DNA of 64,000 nt from Romboutsia sedimentorum (GCF_030131845.1 NZ_JASKYM010000001.1:496001-560000); one strand, 5' to 3'; positions 16,782-26,626 are shown, counted from the stretch's first letter. The notes: generated by a model not told the origin, from the sequence alone. Numbers and translations are program-made.

Positions 16782-18239
16782 TTAATTTTTATGCCAAGTT
16801 AATACAGGCGTCTTTACTGCTCTTGCTTCATCCACTCTTTTTATAGTAGTGTTGTGTGGTGCAGTTTTTAAAATTTGTGGATTCTCTATAGCTTCTTTAG
16901 CTATTTTTTTCATTGCATCTATAAAATCATCTAATACTTCTAAACTTTCAGTCTCAGTCGGTTCTATCATAATTGCTTCACTTATTATAAGTGGGAAATA
17001 AATTGTAGGTGGATGATACCCATAGTCTAGCAATCTTTTAGCTATATCCATAGTCTTAACATCTATTCCTTGCTTTTTATCAATACCTAATACAAATTCA
17101 TGTTTGCATACACGGTCTATAGGTAAATAATAATATTCTTTTAATTTTTCTTTTAAATAATTAGCATTTAAAACTGCCATAGAACTAGCTTCTTTTAATC
17201 CTTCTTTTCCCATAGATAATATATAAGCATAAGCTCTTACTATTACTGCAAAATTGCCATAGAAATTTTTAATTTTACCTATTGATTTAGGTTTATCATA
17301 GTTTAGCACATATTTATTATTTTCTTTTTCTATTATTGGTACTGGTAAAAATGGAATTAATTCTTTTTTTACGCCTACTGGACCACTTCCAGGTCCGCCT
17401 CCTCCATGTGGAGTTGAAAACGTCTTATGAAGATTTAAATGAACTACGTCAAACCCCATATCTCCAGGTCTTGTTATTCCCATAATTGCATTCATATTAG
17501 CCCCATCATAGTATAATAATCCACCAATATCATGAACAAGTTTTGCTATTTCTTCTATGTTCTCCTCAAATAATCCAAGTGTACTTGGATTTGTAAGCAT
17601 AAGAGCAGCTACTTCATCATCTAACACGCTTTTTAGCTTCTCTAAGTCTACTCCTCCATCTTTATTGGATTGTATTTGAACTATCTTAAAACCAGCCATA
17701 GTTGCACTTGCTGGGTTAGTTCCATGTGCAGAATCTGGAACTATTACTTTATTTCTTTTAAAATCCCCTCTGCTTTCATGATATTTTTTTATCATCATAA
17801 GCCCTGTAAGCTCACCATGAGATCCCGCTGATGGTTGTAGGGTTACTTCATCCATTCCAGTTATTTCACCTAACATCTTTGATAAATCATACATTAATTT
17901 TAGTGAACCTTGAGCTGTACCTACAGGTTGATAAGGGTGCATTTCTGTAAAATCTGAAATAGCTGCCATATCCTCATTTATTTTAGGATTATACTTCATA
18001 GTACATGACCCTAATGGATAAAATCCTGTATCTACACCAAAATTTTTATTAGATAGTAATGTGTAGTGTCTAACTACATCTAACTCACTTACCTCTGGCA
18101 AATTTAGTTCTTCTTTTCTAAGCATATTCTCATCTATCATATCTTCTATCTTTATATCATCTATATCAAGTTTTGGAAGTGAATAGGCTTTTCTGCCTTT
18201 TTTAGATATTTCTATTAGCGTATTATTGTAATCTTTCAT
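16782..18239 (-). CDS. gcvPB: Glycine dehydrogenase (decarboxylating) subunit 2
   Basis: This is the PLP-binding half of the split P-protein of the glycine cleavage system. It decarboxylates glycine and passes the aminomethyl group to the lipoyl arm of GcvH. The 485-residue length is normal. The PLP lysine lies in [19 protein letters not shown], with [16 protein letters not shown] and [13 protein letters not shown] upstream. Its ATG overlaps the stop of the upstream gene (TAATG), implying translational coupling with the GcvT-GcvPA fusion. Both are controlled by the tandem glycine riboswitch. No gcvH or lpd is in the window. Confidence 0.95.
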   Translation of the reverse strand: MKDYNNTLIEISKKGRKAYSLPKLDIDDIKIEDMIDENMLRKEELNLPEVSELDVVRHYTLLSNKNFGVDTGFYPLGSCTMKYNPKINEDMAAISDFTEMHPYQPVGTAQGSLKLMYDLSKMLGEITGMDEVTLQPSAGSHGELTGLMMIKKYHESRGDFKRNKVIVPDSAHGTNPASATMAGFKIVQIQSNKDGGVDLEKLKSVLDDEVAALMLTNPSTLGLFEENIEEIAKLVHDIGGLLYYDGANMNAIMGITRPGDMGFDVVHLNLHKTFSTPHGGGGPGSGPVGVKKELIPFLPVPIIEKENNKYVLNYDKPKSIGKIKNFYGNFAVIVRAYAYILSMGKEGLKEASSMAVLNANYLKEKLKEYYYLPIDRVCKHEFVLGIDKKQGIDVKTMDIAKRLLDYGYHPPTIYFPLIISEAIMIEPTETESLEVLDDFIDAMKKIAKEAIENPQILKTAPHNTTIKRVDEARAVKTPVLTWHKN

Positions 18240-20731
18240 TATCTTCCCTCCATAATTTCAACTAACTTATCTATATCTTCTTTTCTTCTTTTTTCAGTTA
18301 CGCAAAGTAATACACTGTTTTGTAGTTTTTCATAATCTTTTTCTAACTTATATCCTCCTAGGATACTATTTTGTAGAAGTCTTTTATTTACATCATCGAT
18401 ACTTTCTGTAGATAATATTGTAAATTCTTTAAAAAATGCTCCTTTAAATACTGGTTTATATTTACCACTTTGAATTAGCTTGTTGTAAGCATAATGAGCT
18501 TTTTTAATACACTGTCTAGAAACTTCCATAAAACCTTCTTTGCCCATTACAGACATGTATATAGATGCATTAAGAGCATTTAAAGCTTGATTTGAACATA
18601 TATTAGATGTAGCTTTTTCTCTTCTTACATGCTGTTCTCTAGTTTGAAGTGTTAATACATATGCTCTATTTCCTTCGCTATCTATAGTTTCGCCTACTAT
18701 TCTTCCTGGCATTTTTCTTGTATATTTAGACTTAGTTGCCATAAATCCTACATATGGGCCACCAAAGTTTAAACTATTCCCTAAACATTGAGCTTCTCCT
18801 ACAACTATATCCGCTCCTATTTCTCCAGGAGTTTTTAATAATCCTAAAGATATTGGGTCTACACTCATAATAAGCATTGCTTTATTTTCATGAACTATTT
18901 TTTCTATTTCTTCCATCTCTTCAATTATTCCAAAGAAATTCGGGTTTTGTATAAGAACGCAAGCAGTATCTTTTCCTACGTTTTCTCTTAAACTATTTAT
19001 ATCTGTAATCCCGTATTCATTACAAAAATCTACTTCTACTATTTCACATTTATTAAATTTCATATAAGTTTCTAATATTTTTCTAGTTTCTGGATGAACA
19101 GTTTTAGACACTATTACTTTTTTCCTTTTAGTTTGACCTACTGCCATAATACAAGCTTCAACTGCTGCTGTTGCTCCATCATACATAGATGCATTTGCTA
19201 TTTCCATTTTTGTTAATTCTGCTATCATTGATTGAAATTCAAATATTGATTGAAGAGTTCCTTGGCTTATTTCTGCTTGATATGGTGTGTATGCTGTGTA
19301 AAATTCGCTTCTTGAAGTTATGTGTTTAATAAGCGATGGTACATAATGGTCATATGCTCCTGCTCCTAGAAAACAAGTCAATTTTTCTAAATTTATATTT
19401 TGATTTGCTAAGTCTTTTATTTTTTTACTTACTTCTAATTCTGATTTATACGTATCTAAATTTAGTTCTCTATCTAGTCTTAAATTTTTCGGTATATCTG
19501 AAAACAAATCTTCTATATTATTTATTCCTATACGTTCAAACATTTTTTGTTTATCTTCATTTGTTGTTGGTATATAAGAAAATTCATTTATATTTTCTAA
19601 TTTTATGTCTTTAGTATCGCTTTTTAAATCTTTTTTATATTGTTTTTTATAAAAAGGTCTTTTTATAATTTTAGCTTTTACTATTCTCTTTCTAATTGCT
19701 ATATCTATTTCACCATCAATATTTGCATATTTAGAATCAACAATTGCTAATCCTATTATTTTATTTAATGTAGGTGAAGAACATCCAGTAGTTACAAATC
19801 CAATAACTTCATCATTTACCCCTATATCATATCCATGTCTAGCTATTCCCTTACTTATCATTTCAAATCCAACTAATTTTCTTTTTAATCCATCTTCTTT
19901 TTGTTTAACTAAAGCTTCTTTTCCTATAAAATTATCTTTATTAAGCTTTACAAAATAAGAAAGACCAGCTTCAAGTGGTGATATCTCTTCACTTATTTCA
20001 TTTCCATAAAGAGGTAGGCAAGCCTCAAATCTCAAACTATCTCTAGCTCCTAAGCCTATTGGTTTTATATCTTCTTTTCCTGCTTTTAATATTTCATTCC
20101 ATATGTCTTTTACATCTTCATTTTTACAATATATCTCAAATCCATCTTCACCTGTATATCCAGTTCTTGAAACTATACATGTTTTTTTACATACATTTAA
20201 ATCTTTTTCAAAGTTAAAAAATTTAATTTCATTTAAATCTATATCTACAAGATTTTGAAGTATTTCTTGTGATTTAGGTCCCTGGATTGCTAGTTGTGAC
20301 ATTTCGCCTGATATGTTATTTATATTAACTTCGTAACCTTTGCTTTTTTCATTTATCCATGCTATATCTTTATCAGTATTCCCTGCATTTATTACTAGCA
20401 AGAAATCATCATTATTAAATTTATAAATTAATAAATCATCTACTACATTTCCATTTTCATAACACATAAGGGTATAAATAACTTCATTATTTTTTAAGAT
20501 ACTTATATCATTAGTAACTAAATTTTGTATAAATCTTTGAGAGTCTTCTCCCTGTATCAAAATTTCTCCCATATGAGACACATCAAACAATCCGGCGTTA
20601 TTTCTAACACTTTCATGCTCTTTAATCATACCTTCATACTCTAGTGGCATTTCCCATCCGCCAAATTCAAAAATTTTAGCACCCATTTCCTTATGTATAT
20701 CATTTAAAGTCGTTTTTCTTAATTCACTCAC
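18239..20731 (-). CDS. GcvT-GcvPA fusion: aminomethyltransferase / glycine dehydrogenase subunit 1
   Basis: Residues 1 to about 362 are the T-protein (aminomethyltransferase). They show FDVSHMGEI, the folate site [11 protein letters not shown], and [19 protein letters not shown]. Residues about 385-830 are GcvPA, the first P-protein subunit ([46 protein letters not shown]). The frame is continuous across the join, so this is a genuine fusion, as I recall for the Clostridioides difficile gcvTPA gene. It supplies methylene-tetrahydrofolate formation and half of glycine decarboxylation. The promoter at 21031-21059 and riboswitch at 20815-20998 precede it. Confidence 0.95.
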   Translation of the reverse strand: MSELRKTTLNDIHKEMGAKIFEFGGWEMPLEYEGMIKEHESVRNNAGLFDVSHMGEILIQGEDSQRFIQNLVTNDISILKNNEVIYTLMCYENGNVVDDLLIYKFNNDDFLLVINAGNTDKDIAWINEKSKGYEVNINNISGEMSQLAIQGPKSQEILQNLVDIDLNEIKFFNFEKDLNVCKKTCIVSRTGYTGEDGFEIYCKNEDVKDIWNEILKAGKEDIKPIGLGARDSLRFEACLPLYGNEISEEISPLEAGLSYFVKLNKDNFIGKEALVKQKEDGLKRKLVGFEMISKGIARHGYDIGVNDEVIGFVTTGCSSPTLNKIIGLAIVDSKYANIDGEIDIAIRKRIVKAKIIKRPFYKKQYKKDLKSDTKDIKLENINEFSYIPTTNEDKQKMFERIGINNIEDLFSDIPKNLRLDRELNLDTYKSELEVSKKIKDLANQNINLEKLTCFLGAGAYDHYVPSLIKHITSRSEFYTAYTPYQAEISQGTLQSIFEFQSMIAELTKMEIANASMYDGATAAVEACIMAVGQTKRKKVIVSKTVHPETRKILETYMKFNKCEIVEVDFCNEYGITDINSLRENVGKDTACVLIQNPNFFGIIEEMEEIEKIVHENKAMLIMSVDPISLGLLKTPGEIGADIVVGEAQCLGNSLNFGGPYVGFMATKSKYTRKMPGRIVGETIDSEGNRAYVLTLQTREQHVRREKATSNICSNQALNALNASIYMSVMGKEGFMEVSRQCIKKAHYAYNKLIQSGKYKPVFKGAFFKEFTILSTESIDDVNKRLLQNSILGGYKLEKDYEKLQNSVLLCVTEKRRKEDIDKLVEIMEGR

Positions 20732-20765
20732 TTATACCCCTCCTCAATTCATATATATTTTTATA

Positions 20766-20816
20766 CATTAAAAATAGGATATATGGGCAACTCGAATAAA
20801 AGTTGCCTATATATCC
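20766..20816 (-). terminator. Riboswitch expression-platform terminator
   Basis: GGATATATAGGCAACT pairs with AGTTGCCCATATATCC (20777-20816, one mismatch) and is followed on the minus strand by TATTTTTAAT. Its 5' arm overlaps the last residues of the second glycine aptamer, as needed for ligand-controlled antitermination. Confidence 0.85.
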
Positions 20817-20998
20817 TCTGTTTGTATACCTGAAAGTTTCAATAATTTAAATTATTTTGCTTCTTCGGTGACTTATAAAAGCTATAAGTCTTTCCAGATT
20901 TCCATCAATTAACGATATTTTTGCCTGAAAGTTTCTTTAAAAATCGGCATTTTTAAATTGCGTCTTCGGCTCCTTTATAAAAAGGTATCTCTCGCTAA
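20815..20998 (-). ncRNA. Tandem glycine riboswitch
   Basis: Read on the minus strand, two aptamers follow each other. The first (about 20998-20912) has GCGAGAGA, GGAGCCGAAGACGCAA and AAACTTTCAGGCAAAA. The second (about 20910-20815) has TGGAAAGA, CACCGAAGAAGCAA and AAACTTTCAGG, ending ACAGAGG. These are the conserved GGAGA, CCGAAG and AACTCTCAGG-type blocks of glycine riboswitches. With the downstream terminator it should switch on glycine cleavage genes when glycine is abundant. The 481-bp space 20732-21212 otherwise holds only the gcv promoter and the GGDEF upstream region. Confidence 0.93.
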
Positions 20999-21030
20999 TA
21001 TCATTTGAATATTATTTTATTTTCAATGTA

Positions 21031-21059
21031 ATAGTAGATAGTTTTTATTAATTTGTCAA
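21031..21059 (-). promoter_or_regulatory. Promoter of the gcv riboswitch leader
   Basis: On the minus strand a perfect TTGACA (21054-21059) is separated by 17 bp from TACTAT (21031-21036), about 35 bp upstream of the first aptamer. Confidence 0.8.
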
Positions 21060-21212
21060 TATATATTTTTATATTTTCAATTTATGTTTTTTATGGTTAA
21101 ATATCTATTGGCATAATGAATATTATTAATCATTTAAGCATAGAATTTTACTTTGATTTTATTTATAATAAGTATATAGTATTAGAGCTTTTTAGTTTAG
21201 GGGGTATTCAAT

Positions 21213-22079
21213 TTGTTAGACTTAAAAAATTATATAAATATATTAGATAATATATTTATTATTAAAAGAATAGTTAATCCTCAGGATAAAACTATTATAG
21301 ATTTTGATAGTGATTTACCTACAGCATCAAGCCATGCCTGTTTTGATTTTTGGGAGAGAGGCAATTCATGTCCTAACTGTATTTCCATGAGAGCGTTAAA
21401 TGAAAATGCTTCTTTCTCAAAAGTAGAAAATATCGATGATAGACTTTATATGGTAATTGCTGCACCTATTAAACTAAATAATGATAAATATGTTGTTGAA
21501 TTGCTAAGAGATATTACAGATGAAACATCAGCGTCTTTATACGTGGATAAAACATCTCAAGACCTACAAAATGAAATATATAAGTTAAACCAATTAGCTA
21601 TAAAAGATCCTCTTACAAATACATTTAATAGAAGATATTTAAATGAACAACTTCCATGTAATCTTAAGAAATTTAATGATTGTAAATTTTCTTTAGCGAT
21701 TATTATGGTAGACTTAGATAAATTTAAAGATATAAATGATTCATTAGGACATCTTTGTGGGGATTATATATTAAAAGAAGTTTCATTTATACTAAAATCC
21801 TATATTAAAAATTATAATGGATGGACTTGTCGATATGGAGGAGATGAATTTATTATATATGTAGAAAATATATCTAAAGAACAATCCTACATTATTGCTG
21901 AAAATTTAAGAGAAGGAATTAATAACTATAAATTTGTATATAATAATACTCCTGTACACACTACATGCAGTTTTGGCGTTTGCTTTTTAAACGAAAAAAA
22001 TATTGATTTTAATGATGTCATAAATAATGCTGATATGAAATTATTAGAAGCAAAGAAAACTAGAAATACAGTTATTTAA
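21213..22079 (+). CDS. Diguanylate cyclase with Cys-containing PAS-like sensor
   Basis: Residues 1 to about 115 form a PAS-like domain with CFDFWERGNSCPNCISMRA, a Cys-rich motif that suggests metal or redox sensing. A short coiled linker leads to a GGDEF domain (about 130-285). Its active site RYGGDEF is intact (GGDEF about 209-213), as is the upstream VDLDKFKDINDSLGH, so it should make cyclic di-GMP. No RxxD inhibitory site is seen upstream of GGDEF, suggesting no product feedback. No membrane segment is present. Translation starts at TTG after TAGGGGGT. No c-di-GMP riboswitch was seen nearby. Confidence 0.88.
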   Translation: MLDLKNYINILDNIFIIKRIVNPQDKTIIDFDSDLPTASSHACFDFWERGNSCPNCISMRALNENASFSKVENIDDRLYMVIAAPIKLNNDKYVVELLRDITDETSASLYVDKTSQDLQNEIYKLNQLAIKDPLTNTFNRRYLNEQLPCNLKKFNDCKFSLAIIMVDLDKFKDINDSLGHLCGDYILKEVSFILKSYIKNYNGWTCRYGGDEFIIYVENISKEQSYIIAENLREGINNYKFVYNNTPVHTTCSFGVCFLNEKNIDFNDVINNADMKLLEAKKTRNTVI

Positions 22080-22080
22080 C

Positions 22081-22118
22081 AAAAAAGCTCTATTAAAAAA
22101 AATAGAGCTTTTTTGTTT
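22081..22118. terminator. Bidirectional terminator after the GGDEF gene
   Basis: A 14-bp stem (AAAAAAGCTCTATT with AATAGAGCTTTTTT) lies between convergent genes. Confidence 0.88.
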
Positions 22119-22122
22119 CAAT

Positions 22123-22383
22123 CTATTTTTCATCAAAGTCTACGTGTATTTTACCTTGTGCAGTATTAATATCTATATATGATAAATTAAAATTATCATC
22201 CATTACATCAATTTGGTATTCAAAGAAAACATCATCTTCTTTCTTTGACATAAATATATAACTTCCATTTTCTTTTTCTTCTATTTCATCACTAATCTCT
22301 TCATATATTTCTTGACCACTTACAGGTCCATTATAACCTGCAGCTACTATTTTTTCTTCTATAAATTTATATAATTCTTCCAT
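22123..22383 (-). CDS. Conserved small acidic protein of unknown function
   Basis: An 86-residue acidic protein starting MEELYKFIEEKIVAAGYNGPVSGQEIYEEI, followed by alternating strands (YIFMSKKEDDVFFEYQIDVMDDNFNLSYIDI). There is no catalytic motif or signal. The ATG at 22383 is preferred over the one at 22401 because AAGAAGG sits 7 bp before it. It is a single gene; its function is not recognised. Confidence 0.6.
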   Translation of the reverse strand: MEELYKFIEEKIVAAGYNGPVSGQEIYEEISDEIEEKENGSYIFMSKKEDDVFFEYQIDVMDDNFNLSYIDINTAQGKIHVDFDEK

Positions 22384-22481
22384 AATTTTACCTTCTTTCA
22401 TATCATTGATAAAATATAGTTTATTATTAATTCATCAATGTTGTCAACTATTTTTAATACTTAATTAATATAATTTTCAGT

Positions 22482-22517
22482 ATAAAAAAAACTCTTAGAT
22501 AAAATATCTAAGAGTTT
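22482..22517 (-). terminator. Terminator of the tRNA-Lys transcript
   Basis: A 13-bp perfect stem (AAACTCTTAGATA with its complement) and AAA loop is followed by TTTTTTTATA on the minus strand, 3 bp after the tRNA 3' CCA. Confidence 0.9.
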
Positions 22518-22520
22518 AAC

Positions 22521-22596
22521 TGGTGATCCATCCGCGACTCGAACGCGGGACACCCTGATTAAAAGTCAGGTGCTCTACCGACTGAGCTAATAGATC
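22521..22596 (-). tRNA. tRNA-Lys (anticodon UUU)
   Basis: The 76-nt cloverleaf has a 7-bp acceptor stem (GATCTAT with ATGGATC), a D-loop containing AGCTCAGTCGGTAGAGC, and an anticodon arm CCTGA-CTTTTAA-TCAGG with anticodon TTT. The T arm is GCGGG/CGCGG type with GTTCGAGTC, discriminator A, and an encoded CCA. It is a solitary gene with its own promoter and terminator. Confidence 0.96.
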
Positions 22597-22651
22597 GCAT
22601 TAAGTCATTTTGTTTTGCTGGTTTTTGTTTAGCATCTCTGCTACAAATATA

Positions 22652-22680
22652 ATTATATTATATTTTATTTTTTTCGTCAA
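22652..22680 (-). promoter_or_regulatory. Promoter of tRNA-Lys
   Basis: On the minus strand TTGACG (22675-22680) and TATAAT (22652-22657) are spaced by 17 bp, about 55 bp upstream of the mature tRNA end. Confidence 0.75.
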
Positions 22681-22763
22681 TACTTTTTTTACTTTTTTTT
22701 ACAATAAGCCTTATTTTTTTAGGATAAGGCTTTCATTCACTTTATTTTATATGTATTTTAGGA

Positions 22764-23609
22764 TTAAATTTTTATCTCAATTTGACCTAAAGACTTTTCT
22801 CTACCATCATTTCCAACTCTAGTCATTATATATATTTCATAAAAATCCCCTTGTACTTTAATATTATTGTTTTTAATATAATCTATAACTTTTTTATAGT
22901 ATTTATAAGCATTAATGTATTGATCATCAAAATACAAAGTTATATAATCTCCTTTTGGTAAAACAATGACTTTATTTTCTTCATAATCTATTTCTTCTTC
23001 TAAATGAATCATAACGTTATTATAAGTTACCTCATGAATATTATTTGCATTTTTATTAATATTATTTATATCATAATAAGATGTAGTAAAAACAATTTCA
23101 GCATTAGAATCTCCGTAAGTTCTCTCGATTTCTAACAACAACTCTCTTAAGTTTAATTCAAACTCATCAGTGTATCTAGATGTATATTGATATTTCAAAA
23201 ATTTTCTTTCTTCATTATGTTTTATAAACACTTCATTAATTCCATTTTTCAAAGATAGCCTTATTTTATCTTCAAGAGAATTAATTTTATATTTTATACT
23301 TTCTAATTCTTTTATTTTATCATCTACAAGCCTTCTCTGATTGCTTAGTGTATCTAATATAGACTCTAATGACGTGTAGTTTTTAATTACTTCTTTAATC
23401 TCATCTAGTGCTAATCCCATAGACTTACATTGTTTTATTAAGTCCATTGTCAAAAAATCTCTTGTCGAATAATATCTATACCCAGTACTGCTATTAGTAT
23501 AAGAAGGCTTTAGTAAATCCATTTTGTCATAATGTCTTAGTGTTTGTACCGAAATATTATGTAGTTTTGACATTTGCCCAATAGAAAAATGATTTTCCAT
23601 ACTCTTCAC
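22764..23609 (-). CDS. MerR-family regulator with effector-binding domain
   Basis: The N-terminus (HFSIGQMSKLHNISVQTLRHYDKMDLLKPSYTNSSTGYRYYS) is a MerR winged helix. A dimerisation coiled coil (about residues 75-115) follows. A C-terminal domain of about 150 residues resembles the GyrI-like drug-binding domain of BmrR/BltR (KGDYITLYFDDQYINAYKYYKKVIDYIKNNN). It follows a MATE efflux gene by 75 bp on the same strand. Upstream of that gene is a promoter with the 19-bp spacer that only MerR proteins activate, so it is very likely the activator of the pump and of itself. Confidence 0.9.
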   Translation of the reverse strand: MKSMENHFSIGQMSKLHNISVQTLRHYDKMDLLKPSYTNSSTGYRYYSTRDFLTMDLIKQCKSMGLALDEIKEVIKNYTSLESILDTLSNQRRLVDDKIKELESIKYKINSLEDKIRLSLKNGINEVFIKHNEERKFLKYQYTSRYTDEFELNLRELLLEIERTYGDSNAEIVFTTSYYDINNINKNANNIHEVTYNNVMIHLEEEIDYEENKVIVLPKGDYITLYFDDQYINAYKYYKKVIDYIKNNNIKVQGDFYEIYIMTRVGNDGREKSLGQIEIKI

Positions 23610-23632
23610 CTCTATTATAATTTTTAAAATTT

Positions 23633-23668
23633 AAAAGCTATGTTCAAGTTAACTTAAACATAGCTTTT
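23633..23668 (-). terminator. Hairpin between MATE and MerR genes
   Basis: AAAAGCTATGTT pairs with AACATAGCTTTT around an AAGTTAACTT centre. It may partially terminate transcription and lower MerR relative to the pump. Confidence 0.6.
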
Positions 23669-23684
23669 ACTTATTCTTATTATA

Positions 23685-25034
23685 TTATATATTTACAACT
23701 TCTTGAAGAGTATCTTTTTCTTGTTCATCTACAGATTTATCTGTGTATGATTTTATATTAGCTATTAATGCCATAACAACAAATGTTATACTCTCTGATG
23801 TTAATACACTAAACCATATACCATTCATACCAAATAAGTTAGGTAATACCATTAAACATATTGGTAAAAATAACATTGATCTAAAGAAACAAATTAAATT
23901 TGAAAACTTAGGTATTTCTATAGCTTGGAAGTAAACTAAAGTGTTTAAGTTTATCCCCCCAACTATATAAGCTAAACAAGATATCTTTATACCTGTGTAT
24001 CCTAATTCTACTATCTTAGGATCATTTGTAAATATTCCTACTACTTGTTTTCCAAATACAAAACAAATTAGAGCTGCTGAAATACTTACTATAAGTGATG
24101 CTTTGCAAGTTATATTATAAAACTTAAGCATTGTTTGTTTATCTTTTTTACCAAAGTTATAACTTATAAGTGGTTGTGCACCAAATGTTAATCCTAATAA
24201 TACCATATAAATATTTGTAGTTATATAATTTATTATACTATATGTTGAAATTCCGATTTCTCCTACATACCTTACTAAAGCTATATTATGAAGTAATACT
24301 ATAACTGAAAAACTTGCTTGTGCAAAGAATGACGGGAACCCTATTGATAAGAAGTTCTTTATAGTGCCCATATCTAAACTTACACTTCCAAAACTTAAAT
24401 TTCCTTTTTTTCTTAGGAAATGAGGAAGTAATATACTTACTGTAACTATTTGACCAAGTCCAGTTGCAATAGCTGCACCTTTTATACCAAGTCCAAATAT
24501 AAATATAAATACATAATCTAGTGCTATATTAGTTATAGCCCCTGCTATTGTTGATACCATTGCTAACTTAGGTTTATTATCATTTCTTACAAAACTATTT
24601 AATACTATTCCAACTAAATTAGGAATACAAAATATTGCATAATATCTAAGATAATCTACTGATAAAGGTTTAAGATTATCTGTTGCTCCTAACATTTTTA
24701 CTATTGGCTCTGTAAATACTATACATACTATACTTGTAATAGCACTCACTATTAAAAGTAACTTAAATACTTGTCTAAAAATATTTACTGCCTTATCAGT
24801 ATCCCCAGCTCCTACATTTTTAGAAACTAATGCTCCTCCTCCAACTGCAAGCATATTTGCTATACCAAATAATACTACAGTAAAAGGTAACACTATATTT
24901 ATTGCGGCTAAGGCGCTATCTCCTACACCTTGTCCTACAAATATTCCATCTATAACTGTGTATAATGAAGATATAAACATTGCTAAAGCAGATGGAACAG
25001 CATATTTTAAAAATTGATTTACCATATTTTTCAC
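23685..25034 (-). CDS. MATE-family multidrug/toxin efflux transporter
   Basis: At 449 residues with twelve hydrophobic segments it has normal MATE size. Typical features are the opening FLKYAVPSALAMFISSLYTVIDGIFVGQGVGDSALAAINI and NMLAVGGGALVSKNVGAGD in the first half. The second half opens FLSIGFPSFFAQASFSVIVLLHN, and GLTFGAQPLISYNFGKK follows. It exports cationic drugs or metabolites in exchange for sodium or protons. The MerR-type promoter at 25061-25091 and the co-directional MerR gene indicate drug- or stress-inducible expression. Confidence 0.92.
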   Translation of the reverse strand: MKNMVNQFLKYAVPSALAMFISSLYTVIDGIFVGQGVGDSALAAINIVLPFTVVLFGIANMLAVGGGALVSKNVGAGDTDKAVNIFRQVFKLLLIVSAITSIVCIVFTEPIVKMLGATDNLKPLSVDYLRYYAIFCIPNLVGIVLNSFVRNDNKPKLAMVSTIAGAITNIALDYVFIFIFGLGIKGAAIATGLGQIVTVSILLPHFLRKKGNLSFGSVSLDMGTIKNFLSIGFPSFFAQASFSVIVLLHNIALVRYVGEIGISTYSIINYITTNIYMVLLGLTFGAQPLISYNFGKKDKQTMLKFYNITCKASLIVSISAALICFVFGKQVVGIFTNDPKIVELGYTGIKISCLAYIVGGINLNTLVYFQAIEIPKFSNLICFFRSMLFLPICLMVLPNLFGMNGIWFSVLTSESITFVVMALIANIKSYTDKSVDEQEKDTLQEVVNI

Positions 25035-25060
25035 CTCTTATTAAATTTTCCTACTGACCT

Positions 25061-25091
25061 ATTATAAACTCTATAGTAAGTATAGAGTCAA
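25061..25091 (-). promoter_or_regulatory. MerR-type promoter/operator of the MATE-MerR unit
   Basis: On the minus strand TTGACT (25086-25091) and TATAAT (25061-25066) are separated by 19 bp, the overlong spacing that MerR-family activators compensate for. The spacer holds a perfect dyad, ACTCTATA-CTTAC-TATAGAGT (25068-25088). Confidence 0.85.
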
Positions 25092-25141
25092 CATTTAATT
25101 ATAAAATCTCAAATTTTCATAAAATTTAATTTTTTATTTCA

Positions 25142-25176
25142 ACAAAAAAAATGAACCCCTTTAATAGAGTTCACTT
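25142..25176 (-). terminator. Intrinsic terminator of the 25199-25531 gene
   Basis: A GTGAAC/GTTC-type stem with a 13-nt loop is followed on the minus strand by eight T. Confidence 0.65.
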
Positions 25177-25198
25177 TTAATGTGTAAATTTTTTAAAT

Positions 25199-25531
25199 TT
25201 AAGCAAGTTCGATTACTATAGCATCATCTTTTAAATCCCAGTCTATAGTCTTATATTCATTATAAAGTAATCCTGTATCTAATTTTATAAACAGTCTTAC
25301 CTTTAAATCTTTGTGCTTGTTGAAAAATTTAGCTCTGTATTCTTCACTATCTAAACAAACAAGTGCTTTATTGTTTTTCCATTGTACAAGATTTACTAAT
25401 TCTTTTTTACTGTTTTTCTTTTCTTCACTTATGATTAACATGATTTCGTTATCTATAACCTTGTACCACTTAGAATACTTTTTAACTCCGACTATATTTT
25501 CTTTGCTTATACCTCTATTTAATACCTTCAT
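25199..25531 (-). CDS. Small basic protein of unknown function
   Basis: About 110 residues and Lys-rich, with MKVLNRGISKENIVGVKKYSKWYKVIDNEIMLII at the start and RLFIKLDTGLLYNEYKTIDWDLKDDAIVI near the end. Alternating strands suggest a compact beta fold. There is no signal peptide or catalytic motif, and I recognise no family. A GTG at 25546 is possible, but only the ATG at 25531 has AAAGGTG upstream, at a somewhat long spacing. Confidence 0.55.
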   Translation of the reverse strand: MKVLNRGISKENIVGVKKYSKWYKVIDNEIMLIISEEKKNSKKELVNLVQWKNNKALVCLDSEEYRAKFFNKHKDLKVRLFIKLDTGLLYNEYKTIDWDLKDDAIVIELA

Positions 25532-25706
25532 AAAATTAACACACACCTTTGTTTTTTTTATCTCTATTTAACTCACTACTTTAATTTTAATATAAAACGG
25601 AGATAAAAACAAATAAAATCAAAATTTATTTATTTTATTTGCTTTTACTATATACTTTATGTCTTATTTGTGATTCGTTTTTGTATAAATATTTTGTATA
25701 CTCACT

Positions 25707-25738
25707 AAAAAAGAGTAGTTAATTAATTACTCTTTTTT
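25707..25738 (-). terminator. Terminator of the sulfite-reductase-like unit
   Basis: AAAAAAGAGTA and TACTCTTTTTT flank an inner TTAATTAA palindrome; on the minus strand the hairpin runs directly into T residues. Confidence 0.85.
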
Positions 25739-25755
25739 GATAAATATATTAAATT

Positions 25756-25941
25756 TTAGTTTTGGTTTAATTTAGCTAAAACTTCTTCTAAATTTAATCC
25801 ATGTATTTCACAAGCTTGTTCTAATTTTTCCATTTGAGCTGATGGGCATCCTATACATCCCATTCCAAAACTCATAAGTATTTGAGGCGCATCCGGCTTC
25901 ATTTTTATTATATCTGCTATTATAGTATCCTTAGTTATCAT
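25756..25941 (-). CDS. DUF1858 redox-disulfide domain protein
   Basis: This 61-residue protein is essentially one DUF1858 domain. ITKDTIIADIIKMKPDAPQIL is followed by FGMGCIGCPSAQ, whose CxxC is the proposed redox-active disulfide, and LEQACEIHGLNLEEVLAKLN. Such domains occur alone or with hybrid-cluster and sulfur-metabolism proteins as small thiol relays. Only one base separates it from the upstream siroheme-type reductase gene, so the two are tightly coupled. It may deliver electrons or sulfur to that enzyme. Confidence 0.88.
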   Translation of the reverse strand: MITKDTIIADIIKMKPDAPQILMSFGMGCIGCPSAQMEKLEQACEIHGLNLEEVLAKLNQN

Positions 25942-25942
25942 G

Positions 25943-26620
25943 TTATAAACACTCCTTTAAATTTGATATTTTAAGTACATCTGCTCTAAATATATCTATG
26001 CTTATTCTATCTATAAAATCACCAAGTTTTTCACCCATCTGACCATTTTCATTGTAATAATCTAATATTACTTTAACCAAATTATAAGCTTCATTTTCAG
26101 ATAGACCTTTAGTTATTATATCTGCTGATCTTGGATAAAACCCTGCACTTCCTCCTGCACTTATAAAGAACTTTCCATCTACATCTACTAATACACCTAC
26201 ATCCTTACTGTAAATGCTTGTGCATGCATTTCTACATCCTGCTACACCTATTTTAGTTCTATTTGGTAGAAGCATTCCATGAAAATTTTTACTTATTTTC
26301 ATACCTATCCCTATTGTTGGATGTTTTGAACGCTTACAAAAATTTGCTGGACATATTTCAACGTTCTTAACTGAGTTTTGATTTTTAACAGCCGGCTCCA
26401 TATCTAACTCTTTCCATATAGATTTTAAATCTTCTTCTTTAAGGTTAGTTATAAGTATTCTCTGACCTGACGTTAATTTTAATACTCCATTATATTTTTT
26501 AGCTACTTGTGCTATTTTTATAAGAGTTTCTGGAAGTACAAATCCCCCTGGTATATGAGGGGTTATTCCAAAGGTCCTTTTTCCATCCATAATTTTTTGT
26601 AAGTTTGCATAATTGCTCAT
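25943..26620 (-). CDS. Small nitrite/sulfite reductase-like siroheme/4Fe-4S protein
   Basis: The 225-residue protein carries one ferredoxin-like half-domain (GGFVLPETLIKIAQVAKKYNGVLKLTSGQRI) and one 4Fe-4S/siroheme domain. Cluster ligands are CPANFCKRS and GVAGCRNACTS, separated by about 40 residues. The first pair is Cx4C rather than the usual Cx5C. Full-length assimilatory reductases have two such repeats, so this is a half-size version like the small anaerobic sulfite-reductase-like proteins. The substrate is unknown; sulfite or nitrite is the family expectation. It lies between an unknown protein and a DUF1858 thiol protein in one unit. Confidence 0.82.
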   Translation of the reverse strand: MSNYANLQKIMDGKRTFGITPHIPGGFVLPETLIKIAQVAKKYNGVLKLTSGQRILITNLKEEDLKSIWKELDMEPAVKNQNSVKNVEICPANFCKRSKHPTIGIGMKISKNFHGMLLPNRTKIGVAGCRNACTSIYSKDVGVLVDVDGKFFISAGGSAGFYPRSADIITKGLSENEAYNLVKVILDYYNENGQMGEKLGDFIDRISIDIFRADVLKISNLKECL

Positions 26621-26626
26621 TTCAAA

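Noticed and set aside
21060-21212. c-di-GMP riboswitch before the diguanylate cyclase gene
   Set aside because: No GEMM-type conserved blocks could be found in the short upstream region.
22706-22732. Hairpin AAGCCTTAT/ATAAGGCTT as the terminator of the MerR gene
   Set aside because: The stem is real but no T tract follows on the minus strand; it could still pause transcription, so it was not called.
25610-25641. AT-rich 10-bp inverted repeat upstream of the small basic gene
   Set aside because: CAAATAAAAT/ATTTTATTTG is low complexity and readily arises by chance in this composition.
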